From NCBI RefSeq assembly GCF_001598435.1, contig NZ_BCYY01000019.1, positions 1 through 64,000 on the forward strand: a DNA stretch of 64,000 bases, in the 5' to 3' direction. Below are positions 43,681 through 53,524 of this stretch, one piece after another. The stretch's first letter is position 1; each line of letters starts with the position of its first letter. This DNA comes from Sphingomonas pituitosa NBRC 102491 (GTDB lineage: Bacteria; Pseudomonadota; Alphaproteobacteria; Sphingomonadales; Sphingomonadaceae). Under the pieces are notes generated by a model. That model was not told the origin of the DNA. It was given only the letters and a program-made list of their open reading frames with translations, and did not search any database. The position numbers and the translations under genes were made by a program.

Positions 43681-44202
43681 ATGAGCGACGTGGCAGAATT
43701 GAAAAAAGACGAGCTTGTCGAAAATGCGGCGGTGACTCACGTGAATATCAAGTCGCGTAGATTCCCGAATGTATTTTTGCGGCTAGATGGCAGTGGAGTA
43801 AATACCACCAGTCCCAATGGCGCCGGGGTCGTGAATGGCCAGTACAATGCTGGCCCTTACGAGAAATTCATTCTGTCGGACAATCGAGACGGCACAGTTT
43901 CTTTCGAATCGGCGCAATTCAAGAATGTGTTTTTGCGAATGGATGGAAGGGGCGTCGTAGGGTTTTCCGGCAGCGGCGGAGGGGTTGTTAACTGCCAATA
44001 TACCGCAATGGAATATGAGAGGTTCAGGCTTGTTCTTAACGCTGACCTCAGTGCCTCTATCGAATCCGTACAGTTCGATAAGGTATTCCTGCGTCTGGAT
44101 GGCAGCAGCGTAAAGGCGCCTACTGCTCCAGGCGGCGGTGTCGTCAATTGTCAATACGGTGTAGGGGAATACGAAAAGTTTGTCATCGTACAAGCTTCGT
44201 AA
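43681..44202 (+). CDS. Predicted beta-trefoil protein with three 52-residue repeats
   Basis: 173 residues. Three repeats with an exact 52-residue period start at about V31, V83 and V135: VFLRLDGSGV, VFLRMDGRGV and VFLRLDGSSV. Each is followed by a Gly-rich turn and GVVN-QY, then a YE(K/R)F strand. Threefold repeats of about 50 residues are the mark of the beta-trefoil fold; the aromatic/Gly pattern recalls fascin-like rather than ricin-type (no QxW) trefoils. No signal peptide. Base composition near 50% G+C and rare codons (AAA, TTT, AGA) mark it as acquired. Carbohydrate or protein binding is inference. The start at 43681 is preferred over the GTG at 43630, with a weak GGAAAA site. Confidence 0.75.
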   Translation: MSDVAELKKDELVENAAVTHVNIKSRRFPNVFLRLDGSGVNTTSPNGAGVVNGQYNAGPYEKFILSDNRDGTVSFESAQFKNVFLRMDGRGVVGFSGSGGGVVNCQYTAMEYERFRLVLNADLSASIESVQFDKVFLRLDGSSVKAPTAPGGGVVNCQYGVGEYEKFVIVQAS

Positions 44203-44469
44203 TATACGGGGGAATGGATGGTCGTTCCGGCGATCATCCGTTGCCTTCGAAATGGCTATTGAGGCAAAATGCGCTGAAAATATGCTAGAATTACAGTGAC
44301 AGTTTACTGACTAACCGAAATCTGTTTCCGAACTAGCCCTCACAATATCCCTATTTCGTGGCGAGCAGCACCGGCGGACGGATGCCGACGTCTTGCGTGC
44401 GCGGCCTCTCCCTTTCAGCGGGAGACTAAAGGGGCGGAGCGGTGTGTGTCACGGAGACGCTGCCGCGGC

Positions 44470-45606
<1,137 letters not shown>

Positions 45607-45646
45607 CTATTGGCGCGTTTGGGGCCGGAATCCAAGGGAGGGGCGT

Positions 45647-46282
45647 GTGGCGGAACAGGACGACGAACTGCGGGCGATGGCGACGCATCGCGGGCTGAAG
45701 CTGGTGAAGTCCCGGAGGCGCAAAGCGGGCGGCGACTTCGGACGCTATGGGCTGAAGGATGCGGGTGGGGCGGAGGTGTTCGGCTTCGGCGCAGACGGGC
45801 TCACTGCCGATGCGGACGCGATCCGGGAGTTTCTGCGCGGCGGCATGCGAAGCGACTGGAGCACGTCGGTCGATACCACGCCGGGCCCGAAGCGGGCGGC
45901 GAAGCCGAAGCCCGCGCCCAAACCGAAGCCCGCGCCGCCGCCCAAGCCGCGCTTCAAGCCCGACGTCGCGAACCTGCTCCGCGACCTGCCCGAAGCGAAG
46001 GACGCCGAGGCGTTCGAGGATCTACTGCAGCGCCCCGGCGTGCGGATCGAGCGCATCGTCTCGCGCGGGCAATCCACCCCCGAGGACGCGCCGATGGTGC
46101 AGGACTGGGACGAATGGGTGGTGCTGCTCGAAGGCGCGGCGGGCATCCGCATCGAGGATTCGGCCGAGGTGCGGCTGGCGCCCGGCGACCATCTGCGGAT
46201 CGCGGCGGGGCAGAAACATTGGGTGACATGGACCGCGCGCGACCGCCCGAGCGTTTGGCTCGCCGTGCATCTGGACGGATAG
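45647..46282 (+). CDS. Two-domain protein: small N-terminal domain, Lys/Pro/Ala linker, C-terminal cupin
   Basis: 211 residues from a GTG behind AAGGGAGGGG. Residues 1-65 (DDELRAMATHRGLKLVKSRR ... GLTADADAIREFLRGG) form a small basic domain I cannot name. A linker of repeated Lys-Pro-Ala units (about 78-103) follows. Residues 115-211 carry a cupin barrel (DEWVVLLEGAAGIRIED, then LAPGDHLRIAAGQKHWVTWT), with a single clear metal-type His. Linker length suggests the two halves act on nearby partners. Function unknown. Confidence 0.7.
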   Translation: MAEQDDELRAMATHRGLKLVKSRRRKAGGDFGRYGLKDAGGAEVFGFGADGLTADADAIREFLRGGMRSDWSTSVDTTPGPKRAAKPKPAPKPKPAPPPKPRFKPDVANLLRDLPEAKDAEAFEDLLQRPGVRIERIVSRGQSTPEDAPMVQDWDEWVVLLEGAAGIRIEDSAEVRLAPGDHLRIAAGQKHWVTWTARDRPSVWLAVHLDG

Positions 46283-46292
46283 GAGCAGGACC

Positions 46293-46454
46293 ATGGCCGA
46301 ACCCCTCAACCCCGGCGACGACGCAGCGCCCGGTACCCCCGGCACCGGCGAGGATGTCTGCCGGCGCTGCGGCGGCTCCGGCCGGATCGACGGCGCCGAA
46401 TGCCCGAACTGCGGCGGCACGGGGAAGGTGGTGGAGGGGATCGGCGGGGGGTAA
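46293..46454 (+). CDS. Small DnaJ-type zinc-ribbon protein (53 aa)
   Basis: Behind an AGGAGCAGGA site, 10 nt after the cupin gene. It has two CxxCxGxG-type knuckles: CRRCGGSGRIDG and CPNCGGTGKV, the spacing of one DnaJ zinc centre. The first 20 residues are Gly/Pro-rich and the tail ends EGIGGG. Likely binds one zinc ion. A chaperone-linked or metal-sensing role is only a guess. Confidence 0.7.
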   Translation: MAEPLNPGDDAAPGTPGTGEDVCRRCGGSGRIDGAECPNCGGTGKVVEGIGGG

Positions 46455-46474
46455 CCGTCGAAACCCCTATCCGT

Positions 46475-46548
46475 TCCCCTGCAAAAGCAGGGGCCCAGGG
46501 CAGGAGAGGGAATCGCCCGTGGCCCTGGGCCCCTGCTTTCGCAGGAGC
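46475..46548. repeat. Palindromic intergenic repeat
   Basis: CCCCTGCAAAAGCAGGGGCC (from 46477) is inverted at 46522-46547 as CCCTGGGCCCCTGC, then TTTCGCAGGA. Each arm is also a small hairpin. Another REP-like family, between the zinc-ribbon gene and nupC. Confidence 0.75.
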
Positions 46549-46596
46549 GCAAGGGTGCAGGATCACGGACAGGGCAGGCGCGCTTTAACGCGACGC

Positions 46597-47850
46597 TTAC
46601 GGCAGCAGCAGGCCCGCCAGCGCCGCCGACATCAGGTTGGCCAGGCTGCCGGCGATCAGCGCCTTGATCCCCAGCCGCGCGATTACCGGGCGCTGGTTGG
46701 GCGCCAGGCTGCCGGTGGTCGCCATCTGGATCGCGATCGAGCTGAAATTGGCGAAGCCGCACAACGCGAAGGTGATGATCGCCTTGGAGCGCGGCGCGAG
46801 GTCGGTCGCCTTGCCGAGCTCGATGAAGCCGACGAATTCGTTGAGCACCACCTTGGTGCCAAACAGGCCGCCAGCGGTCAGCGATTCGTGCCACGAGATG
46901 CCGAGCAGGTACATCACCGGCGCGAAGATCGTGCCGATGATCGCCTGGAAGCTGAGGCCGGGATAGCCGAACCAGCCGCCGACGATGCCGAGCAGGCCGT
47001 TGGCCAGCGCCACGAGCGCCACGAAGGCGAGCACCATCGCACCCACCGCCACTGCGATCTTCACGCCGGTCGAGGCGCCATTGGCCGCCGCCATGATGAT
47101 GTTGGCGGCGCGTTCTTCCTGGAAATCCTCCTCGGCGACGCGGATCACCTCGTCCTCACCGGACATTGGTGCGTCGATGGCGGCGGGCTCGTCCGGCATG
47201 ATGATCTTGGCCATCATCAGCCCGCCCGGCGCCGCCATGAACGACGCGGCGAGGAGGTAGGGCAGCGAGGCCGGCCCGAGCAGGCTGGCATAGGCGGCGA
47301 GGATCGTGCCCGCGACGCCGGCCATGCCCACGCTCATCACCGCGAACACCTGCGAGGGGGTGAGCCGGGCGAGATAGGGGCGGATCACCAGCGGCGCCTC
47401 GCTCTGGCCGACGAAGATGTTCGCCGCCGCGCACAGCGATTCGACCTTGCTGACCCCGGTCACCTTCTCGATCGCGCCGCCGATCCAGCGCACCACCAGC
47501 TGCATGATGCCGACATGGTAGAGGATCGAGACGAGGGCGGCGAAGAAGATGATCACCGGCAGCGCGGCGATGGCGAGGCTCTGCCCGCCCAGTTCCGGCT
47601 TGGCGAGATTGCCGAACAGCAGCTGGGTGCCCGCGCTGGCATAGCCGAGCAGCGCCGAGACGCCGTTCGCCATGCTGTGCAGCGCCACCTGGCCCCAGGC
47701 GGTGCGCAGCACGATAATCGCCATGCCGGCCTGGAGCAGGAAGGCGGGGACGACGATGCGCAGCCGAATCGCCCGGCGATTGCTGGATAGCAGGACGGCG
47801 ATAGCCAAAATCGCCAGCACCCCGAAAATGCCGATCGGGAAATGAGTCAT
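46597..47850 (-). CDS. NupC-type concentrative nucleoside transporter
   Basis: 417 residues, about ten membrane segments. CNT family motifs are GQSEAPLVIRPYLARLT (the nucleoside site), SLCAAANIFVGQ, and FGTKVVLNEFVGFIEL, followed by ALCGFANFSSIAIQ. It imports nucleosides with protons or sodium. The start at 47850 (MTHFPIGIFGVLAILAI) fits family N-termini; 15 more codons are open upstream. It stands alone and faces away from fixJ by 114 bp. Confidence 0.93.
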   Translation of the reverse strand: MTHFPIGIFGVLAILAIAVLLSSNRRAIRLRIVVPAFLLQAGMAIIVLRTAWGQVALHSMANGVSALLGYASAGTQLLFGNLAKPELGGQSLAIAALPVIIFFAALVSILYHVGIMQLVVRWIGGAIEKVTGVSKVESLCAAANIFVGQSEAPLVIRPYLARLTPSQVFAVMSVGMAGVAGTILAAYASLLGPASLPYLLAASFMAAPGGLMMAKIIMPDEPAAIDAPMSGEDEVIRVAEEDFQEERAANIIMAAANGASTGVKIAVAVGAMVLAFVALVALANGLLGIVGGWFGYPGLSFQAIIGTIFAPVMYLLGISWHESLTAGGLFGTKVVLNEFVGFIELGKATDLAPRSKAIITFALCGFANFSSIAIQMATTGSLAPNQRPVIARLGIKALIAGSLANLMSAALAGLLLP

Positions 47851-47964
47851 TCTGAAGTCGTTAGTCCCCACCGCCGGCGGAGTTCGTGCCAGCAAACCGA
47901 ACGACCATACACGGGATGGCGCGTCTTGCCAGCCGCTTGCGTTCGCCGGGCCGGGACAGGTGCC

Positions 47965-48579
47965 TCAGCCGTCCAGCCCTGCGGCAAAGGCCAGCCGCAG
48001 GGCTTCGGACAGGCTGCGTGCCTCCAGCTTGGCCATCGCATTGGCCCGGTGGACCTCCACCGTGCGTGGCGAGATGCCGAGATCATAGGCGATCGTCTTG
48101 TTCGGATGCCCGCGTACCAGTCCGCGCAGCACGTCCTGTTCGCGCGGCGATAGCATGGCGATGCGGCGTTCCGCCTCTGCCTGGCTGGCAACGGCCGCGT
48201 CGCCTTCCTCCAGCCGCTCGAAGCCGCGTTCGAGGGCAGCGACCAGAGCATCCTTTTCGAACGGCTTTTCCAGGAAATCCAGTGCACCGCCCTTCATCGC
48301 CGCGACCGCGGTGCCGACATCGCCGTGCCCGGTCAGCACGATCACCGGCAGCTTGACGCCGCGCCTGGCAAGCTCGGCCTGCACTTCGATCCCGTCCATC
48401 TCCGGCATGCGCACGTCGAGCAGGATGCAGCCGGGCTTCGCCTCCTCGATCTTGTCCAGGAACGCGACGCCGGAGGGATAGGTGTCGACGTCATAGCCCG
48501 AGGTGCGCAGCATGAAGCTGGTCGACCGACGGACCGATTCCTCGTCATCGACAAGGTGGATGCGCTTGCGCTCGCTCAT
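47965..48579 (-). CDS. fixJ: FixJ family response regulator
   Basis: 204 residues. A receiver domain with the phospho-acceptor D55 ([13 protein letters not shown]), acidic pair D11-D12, Thr in [10 protein letters not shown] and Lys in [11 protein letters not shown] is joined to a LuxR-type HTH ([20 protein letters not shown], then [20 protein letters not shown]). FixJ, phosphorylated by FixL at low oxygen, switches on fixK and microaerobic genes. Its ATG overlaps the fixL stop by 4 nt. Confidence 0.93.
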   Translation of the reverse strand: MSERKRIHLVDDEESVRRSTSFMLRTSGYDVDTYPSGVAFLDKIEEAKPGCILLDVRMPEMDGIEVQAELARRGVKLPVIVLTGHGDVGTAVAAMKGGALDFLEKPFEKDALVAALERGFERLEEGDAAVASQAEAERRIAMLSPREQDVLRGLVRGHPNKTIAYDLGISPRTVEVHRANAMAKLEARSLSEALRLAFAAGLDG

Positions 48580-50090
48580 GCGGGTTCCTCGTGTGCGGAC
48601 ATCAGGGTGAAGTTGAAGATCGTGCCGCCCTCGGCGCGCGGCTCGGCCCAGATCCGGCCGCCATGCGCCTCGACGATGGTGCGGCAGATCGACAGGCCGA
48701 GGCCCATGCCCTGTTCCTTCGTGGTGGCGAAGGCCTGGAACAGCCGCGGGGCCTGTTCGGGCGCGATGCCGGGGCCGCTGTCCGCCACCCACACCCGCAC
48801 CAGGTTGCGCGGCGCCACTTCCGATCCGATGGTGATCTCGCGCACCGGGCTTTCCGCCATCGCCTCGATCGCGTTGCGGATCAGGTTGACCAGCACCTGC
48901 TGGATCTGCACCCGGTCGCACAGCACCGCCGTGGCGTGCGGATCGAGCGCGTAGAAGGCGCGGACGCCCAGTTCGCGCGCGCCGGTAAGCGCCAGGCGGC
49001 TCGCTTCGTCGATCAGCCGGGGCAGGTCGACCAGCCCCATGTCCGCCTCGCCGCGCGCGACGAACGCACGCAGGCGCCGCACGATGTTGCCGGCCCGGAG
49101 CGCCTCCTTGACCGACTCCTCCATCGCTTCCTGGATCATCGCCTGATCCTCGGGATCGTCGCTGTTCCGCGCCATCAGGTTGCGACCCGCCTCCAGATAG
49201 TTGGCGATCGCGGTGAGCGGCTGGTTGAGCTCGTGCGCCAGCGTCGAGGCCATGGTGCCCATGGCGGACAGGCGCGAGACGTGGATCAGCTCCGACTGGA
49301 GTTCCTTCAGCTGGAGTTCGGCGCGCTGCTCGTCGGTCAGGTCGCGGATGAAGCCGGTGAAGATGCGGTGGCCCTCGCTGCTCGCCTCGCCGACCTGCAG
49401 CTCCATCGGGAAATCGGTGCCGTCGCGGCGCTGGCCGACGACGATGCGGCCGATGCCGATCACCCGCCGCTCGCCGGTGGTGAGGTAGCGGGAGAGGTAG
49501 CTGTCGTGCAGCTGCGCATCGGGCGCCGGCATCAGCATGCTGACGTTGCGGCCGATCACGTCGGCCTCCTTCCAGCCGAAAAGACGCTCGGCGGCGGCGC
49601 TGAACGAGAGGATGATGCCCTGGTCGTCGATCACCACCATCGCCGAGGGCACGGTGGCGAGAATCGAGCGCAAGTGGAGCGCGCTGCCGGCAAGCGCCGT
49701 CTGCGAAGCCTTGTGATCGGTGATGTCGCGAAACACCTCGGCATAGCCGCGCAGCGAACCATCGGCATCGATCAGCGCGGTCAGCTGCACTTCGGCCAGA
49801 TATTCGCTGCCGTCGCGGCGGATCCGCCAGCCTTCCTCGATCAGCCGGCCGGCGTCGCGGGCACGGTCGAGGTCGCGCGCCGGCTTGTCGGCGCGGGCTT
49901 CGGCGGCGGGATAATGGAGCGCCAGTCCGGCATTCGCGAGATCTGCGGGCGTCCAGCCGTCGAGCAGCTCGACTCCGCGGCTCCAGCTCGCGATCCGCCC
50001 GTCCGCGTCGAGCAGGAAAACCCCCCGGTCGCTCGCCGCCTCGAACAGCAACGCCATCGCCGCGGGATCATGTGCAGGCCGATCCGTCAT
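48576..50090 (-). CDS. fixL: Heme PAS oxygen-sensor histidine kinase FixL
   Basis: 504 residues. Two PAS domains (about 15-130 and 135-255) precede a histidine kinase with phospho-acceptor H286 in AHELNQPL and the ATP-binding [10 protein letters not shown] and [18 protein letters not shown]. The second PAS keeps the heme-proximal His (H195 in LHDSYLSRY) and the oxygen-gating Arg (R215 in [10 protein letters not shown]), as in rhizobial FixL. It is therefore a true oxygen sensor candidate. No transmembrane segments, so cytosolic. The start is 50090; 19 further codons are open upstream. It is divergent from a FixK-box gene. Confidence 0.93.
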   Translation of the reverse strand: MTDRPAHDPAAMALLFEAASDRGVFLLDADGRIASWSRGVELLDGWTPADLANAGLALHYPAAEARADKPARDLDRARDAGRLIEEGWRIRRDGSEYLAEVQLTALIDADGSLRGYAEVFRDITDHKASQTALAGSALHLRSILATVPSAMVVIDDQGIILSFSAAAERLFGWKEADVIGRNVSMLMPAPDAQLHDSYLSRYLTTGERRVIGIGRIVVGQRRDGTDFPMELQVGEASSEGHRIFTGFIRDLTDEQRAELQLKELQSELIHVSRLSAMGTMASTLAHELNQPLTAIANYLEAGRNLMARNSDDPEDQAMIQEAMEESVKEALRAGNIVRRLRAFVARGEADMGLVDLPRLIDEASRLALTGARELGVRAFYALDPHATAVLCDRVQIQQVLVNLIRNAIEAMAESPVREITIGSEVAPRNLVRVWVADSGPGIAPEQAPRLFQAFATTKEQGMGLGLSICRTIVEAHGGRIWAEPRAEGGTIFNFTLMSAHEEPA

Positions 50091-50155
50091 AAACTCCGAT
50101 ACTTGTGCGCGCTGTTTCTCACTCCGTACGCATCCTCCCGCCGGCACGCTAGGAT

Positions 50156-50169
50156 TTGATCACGGTCAA
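50156..50169 (+). promoter_or_regulatory. FixK/FNR-type box
   Basis: TTGATCACGGTCAA matches the FixK/FNR consensus TTGA(C/T)-N4-(G/A)TCAA without mismatch. It lies 54 bp before the ATG of the 38-aa membrane protein and 66 bp before fixL on the other strand. It could activate the small gene at low oxygen, and may also feed back on fixLJ. Confidence 0.65.
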
Positions 50170-50222
50170 AGTAAAGGCCGGGCAACCGCGGCACGATTTC
50201 GCTCTTCCTGATGGAGGCGGAA

Positions 50223-50339
50223 ATGCTCGACGTCATCGGCAGCAATTACCTGTATATGATCCTGGTCGCGATGGGGATTTTCACCCTCGCCCTCGCGTTC
50301 GTCAGCCTCAGCGAGTACATGCATCCGCGGGATCGGTGA
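50223..50339 (+). CDS. Small membrane protein (38 aa) under a FixK-type box
   Basis: Reads MLDVIGSNYLYMILVAMGIF, then TLALAFVSLSEYMHPRDR, behind a GGAGGCGGAA site. One hydrophobic segment spans residues 8-29, with a charged C-terminus. Size and topology resemble small subunits of oxidases (CydX or CcoQ type), but no clear homology is visible. Its position directly after a FixK/FNR-type box suggests a low-oxygen role. Confidence 0.6.
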   Translation: MLDVIGSNYLYMILVAMGIFTLALAFVSLSEYMHPRDR

Positions 50340-50385
50340 TCGCCACGGGCTTCCCCCGCGGCCCGCGCCGCGCTAGCGCGCTTGC

Positions 50386-51276
50386 ATGACTGCGAACCTG
50401 TCGATCGCCGGCCTGGAACTGGGCGGTACCAAATGCGTGGCAACCTTGGGCAGCGGGCCCGGCGACGTGCGCGAACAGCATGTCGTGCCGACCACGGACC
50501 CTGCGACCACCCTCGCCGCGATCGAAGCGGTGCTGGATGGCTGGCGCTTCGATGCGATCGGCATCGCCAGCTTCGGGCCGATCGAGCTCAACCCGGCGCG
50601 GCCGAATTTCGGCTCGATCATCGCGACGACCAAGCCCGGCTGGAACGATACCGATCTCGTGCGGCGCCTCGCAGCCCGCTACGGCAAGCCGCTGGCGATC
50701 CAGACCGACGTCAACGGCGCAGCGGTGGCGGAGGCGCGGTGGGGCGCTGCGGCCGGGCTGTCTACCCACGCCTATATCACCATCGGCACCGGCGTGGGCG
50801 TGGGGCTGGTGGCCAATGGCCGCCCGATCATGGGCTATGCGCATGGCGAGGCCGGGCACATGCGCTCGGCCCGCGCGCCGGGCGACGGCTTTGCCGGCTG
50901 GTGCCCGTACCATGGCGATTGCGCAGAGGGGCTGCTTTCCGGCCCTGCGCTGGCGGCGCGATTCGGTCGCCCGGGGCAGGAGGTCGGCGACGATGCGCCC
51001 GAATGGGACTATTTCGCGCACGATCTCGCCGCGCTGCTCCACAACCTGATCGTCAGCCTTGCGCCCGAGCGGATCGCGATCGGCGGCGGCGTGATGACCA
51101 AGCGACCGCAGCTGTTCGGCGCAGTGCGCGAGAAGGTGGCGGCGATGATCAACGGCTATGGCGCGCTGGCCGGCTATTGCGCCGAGCTCGACACGCGCGT
51201 CGGCCCGCCGGGGCTGGGCGACATGGCGGGCCCGCTGGGCGCGATCGCGATGGGGCTGGAAGCGCTCGATCGCTGA
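50386..51276 (+). CDS. ROK family sugar kinase (fructokinase-like)
   Basis: 296 residues. The N-terminal phosphate loop is GLELGGTKCVATLG, and the ROK zinc motif appears as GEAGHMRSARAPGDGF, then CPYHGDCAEGL, in the form typical of fructokinases and manno(fructo)kinases. The DVNGAAVAEARWGAAAG and TIGTGVGVGLV blocks are intact. It phosphorylates a hexose with ATP, fructose being most likely from the zinc loop. It ends 59 nt before the tRNA gene. Confidence 0.9.
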   Translation: MTANLSIAGLELGGTKCVATLGSGPGDVREQHVVPTTDPATTLAAIEAVLDGWRFDAIGIASFGPIELNPARPNFGSIIATTKPGWNDTDLVRRLAARYGKPLAIQTDVNGAAVAEARWGAAAGLSTHAYITIGTGVGVGLVANGRPIMGYAHGEAGHMRSARAPGDGFAGWCPYHGDCAEGLLSGPALAARFGRPGQEVGDDAPEWDYFAHDLAALLHNLIVSLAPERIAIGGGVMTKRPQLFGAVREKVAAMINGYGALAGYCAELDTRVGPPGLGDMAGPLGAIAMGLEALDR

Positions 51277-51293
51277 AAAGCGCGGGCCGGGGG

Positions 51294-51322
51294 TTGCATC
51301 CCGGCCACAAGCGGCATAGAGG
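51294..51322 (+). promoter_or_regulatory. Possible promoter of the tRNA-Pro gene
   Basis: TTGCAT (51294-51299) and TAGAGG (51317-51322) with a 17-bp spacer lie 14 bp before the tRNA. The -10 is weak, so this is tentative. Confidence 0.3.
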
Positions 51323-51335
51323 GCGCACCCTCGGT

Positions 51336-51412
51336 CGGGGCGTAGCGCAGCCTGGTAGCGCATCACACTGGGGGTGTGGGGGTCGCAGGTTCGAATCCTG
51401 TCGCCCCGACCA
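51336..51412 (+). tRNA. tRNA-Pro (GGG)
   Basis: A 77-nt cloverleaf. The acceptor stem CGGGGCG pairs with CGCCCCG before ACCA (CCA encoded). The D-arm contains AGCGCAGCCTGGTAGCGC, the anticodon arm is TCACA-CTGGGGG-TGTGG with anticodon GGG, and the T-arm is GCAGG-TTCGAAT-CCTGT. It decodes CCC and CCU proline codons. Confidence 0.96.
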
Positions 51413-51516
51413 AGCCACACCCAACACTTCCTCAAAATCGTCGGATCGTTGCGGAGACGCGGCCTTAGGGGAACTCCCCCTTTGCACGCCCGCGCATGCC
51501 ACCCATATGCGCGTCC

Positions 51517-52083
51517 ATGAACGACAAGAACACCGCGTGGCACGGCACGACGATCCTCTCCGTGCGCAAATCCGGAAAAGTGGTGATCGCGGGCGACGGC
51601 CAGGTTTCGGCCGGCAACACCGTGATGAAGCCCAACGCGCGCAAGGTGCGCCCCTTGGGCGACGGCAAGGTGATCGCGGGCTTTGCCGGCGCCACTGCCG
51701 ATGCCTTCACCCTGTTCGAGCGGCTGGAGGCCAAGCTGGAACGCCACCACGGCCAGCTGCTGCGCGCGGCGGTGGAGCTCGCCAAGGACTGGCGCACCGA
51801 CAAATATCTCCGCAACCTGGAGGCGATGCTGCTCGTCGCCGACAAGGAGGTGACGCTGGTCATCACCGGCAATGGCGACGTGCTGGAACCCGAGGCGCAT
51901 GAGCATGGCATCGTCGCGTCGATCGGATCGGGCGGCAATTTCGCGCTCTCCGCGGCGCGGGCGCTGATCGAGTACGAACCCGATGCCGAAGTGGTCGCGC
52001 GCAAGGCGATGGCGATCGCCGGTGAGCTGTGCGTCTACACCAACGACCGGCTGACCCTGGAGACGTTGGACAGCGTCGCCTGA
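51517..52083 (+). CDS. hslV: ATP-dependent protease subunit HslV
   Basis: 188 residues. HslV is the proteasome-like peptidase chamber of HslUV. The N-terminal Thr nucleophile becomes exposed in [20 protein letters not shown], and [13 protein letters not shown] and [17 protein letters not shown] are signatures. The start at 51517 puts the usual short leader ahead of the Thr; another ATG at 51496 is open. hslU follows after a 135-bp gap that contains a repeat. Confidence 0.96.
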   Translation: MNDKNTAWHGTTILSVRKSGKVVIAGDGQVSAGNTVMKPNARKVRPLGDGKVIAGFAGATADAFTLFERLEAKLERHHGQLLRAAVELAKDWRTDKYLRNLEAMLLVADKEVTLVITGNGDVLEPEAHEHGIVASIGSGGNFALSAARALIEYEPDAEVVARKAMAIAGELCVYTNDRLTLETLDSVA

Positions 52084-52092
52084 CCCCTTTTC

Positions 52093-52203
52093 AGCCCTTC
52101 CTCCTGGGAGGAGGGGATGGGGGTGGAGGGATCCCAGACCAGATGTTGGTCTCGGTGAGACTCTGCCCCACTCCAACCCCTCCCCTGAAGGAGAGGGGCT
52201 TCA
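52093..52203. repeat. Palindromic intergenic repeat, copy A (between hslV and hslU)
   Basis: About 111 bp with inner inverted tracts: CCTCCTGGGAGGAGGGG at the left, GGTCTCGGTGAGACT in the middle and CCCCTCCCCTGAAGGAGAGG at the right. Copy B after hslU is very similar along its length. The right edge lies 15 bp before the hslU ATG. Confidence 0.85.
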
Positions 52204-52218
52204 GATCCGAGAGACCAA

Positions 52219-53511
52219 ATGAACCAGAATCTCACCCCCAAGACGATCGTCGCCGCGCTCGACGCGCACATCATCGGCCAGCGCGACGCCAAGAAGGCCG
52301 TTGCGGTCGCGCTGCGCAATCGCTGGCGCCGGCAGCAGCTCGCCGCCGACCTGCGCGACGAGGTGACGCCGAAGAACATCCTGATGATCGGGCCCACCGG
52401 TTGCGGCAAGACCGAGATCAGCCGCCGCCTCGCCAAGCTGGCCGACGCGCCCTTCGTGAAGGTGGAAGCGACCAAGTTCACCGAGGTCGGCTATGTCGGC
52501 CGCGACGTCGAGCAGATCGCCCGCGACCTGGTCGAAGAGGCGATCCGGCTCGAGAAGGAGCGCCGCCGCTCGGCGGTGAAGGACAAGGCCGAGGAAGCGG
52601 CGATGGGCCGGCTGCTCGACGCGCTGACCGGCAAGGATTCGAGCACCGCGACGCGCGAGGCGTTCAAGCAGCGCTTCAACGAGGGCCTGCTCGACAATAC
52701 CGAGATCGAGATCGAGGTGGAGCAGGCGCCGCAGATGCCGTTCGACATCCCCGGCGGCGCGCCGCAGATGATCAACCTGTCGGAGATGATGAAGGGCCTG
52801 ACCGGCACGCCGCTCAAGCGCCGCAAGCTCAACGTCCGCTCGGCCTGGGAAAAGCTCGTCGAGGAAGAGGCCGACAAGCGCCTCGACCAGGACGAGGTGA
52901 GCCGGGTGGCGCTGGCGGACGCGGAAGCGAACGGGATTGTCTTCCTCGATGAGATCGACAAGATCGCCGTGTCCGACGTGCGCGGCGGTTCGGTGAGCCG
53001 CGAAGGCGTGCAGCGCGACCTGCTGCCGCTGATCGAGGGCACTACCGTTGCCACGAAGTATGGCCCGATGAAGACGGACCATATCCTGTTCATCGCGTCC
53101 GGCGCGTTCCATGTGGCGAAGCCCAGCGACCTGCTGCCCGAGCTGCAGGGCCGCCTGCCGATCCGGGTGGAGCTGAAGGCGCTGACCGAGGAGGATTTCG
53201 TCGCGATCCTTTCCGACACCAAGGCGAGCCTGGTGCGGCAATATGCCGCGCTGCTCGGCACCGAAGGCGTCTCGATCGACTTCACCGAGGACGGCATTCG
53301 CGCGGTCGCCAAGATCGCCGCCGAGGTGAATGCCGAGGTGGAGAATATCGGTGCCCGCCGGCTGCAGACGGTGATGGAGAAGCTGCTCGAGGAAGTCAGC
53401 TTCGAGGCCGAGGACCGTGGCGGCAGCGCCGTGGTGATCGATGCGGCCTATGTCGACCAGCAGCTCGCCAGCGTGGCGCGGAACACGGATCTCAGCCGCT
53501 ACGTGCTGTAA
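52219..53511 (+). CDS. hslU: ATP-dependent protease ATPase subunit HslU
   Basis: 430 residues, AAA+ unfoldase that feeds HslV. Walker A is [17 protein letters not shown] near residue 57, and Walker [13 protein letters not shown]. The [20 protein letters not shown] block and C-terminal DLSRYVL (which inserts into HslV) are typical. The I-domain lies between. It is framed on both sides by copies of the same palindromic repeat. Confidence 0.98.
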   Translation: MNQNLTPKTIVAALDAHIIGQRDAKKAVAVALRNRWRRQQLAADLRDEVTPKNILMIGPTGCGKTEISRRLAKLADAPFVKVEATKFTEVGYVGRDVEQIARDLVEEAIRLEKERRRSAVKDKAEEAAMGRLLDALTGKDSSTATREAFKQRFNEGLLDNTEIEIEVEQAPQMPFDIPGGAPQMINLSEMMKGLTGTPLKRRKLNVRSAWEKLVEEEADKRLDQDEVSRVALADAEANGIVFLDEIDKIAVSDVRGGSVSREGVQRDLLPLIEGTTVATKYGPMKTDHILFIASGAFHVAKPSDLLPELQGRLPIRVELKALTEEDFVAILSDTKASLVRQYAALLGTEGVSIDFTEDGIRAVAKIAAEVNAEVENIGARRLQTVMEKLLEEVSFEAEDRGGSAVVIDAAYVDQQLASVARNTDLSRYVL

Positions 53512-53524
53512 CGCTGCTCCCTTG

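Noticed and set aside
43783-44193. Minus-strand frame inside the beta-trefoil gene
   Set aside because: It mirrors the threefold repeat of the sense gene, so its own periodicity is a by-product. The sense frame has the clear repeat chemistry.
44203-44469. Gene or terminator after the beta-trefoil gene
   Set aside because: Only an imperfect stem (GGATGGTCG / CGATCATCC) without T-run and a GC-rich CTCCC...GGGAG inverted repeat near 44406-44425 are visible; no reading frame with support.
47851-47964. Second FixK box or small gene between nupC and fixJ
   Set aside because: No TTGA-N6-TCAA match and no frame with a ribosome-binding site in this gap.
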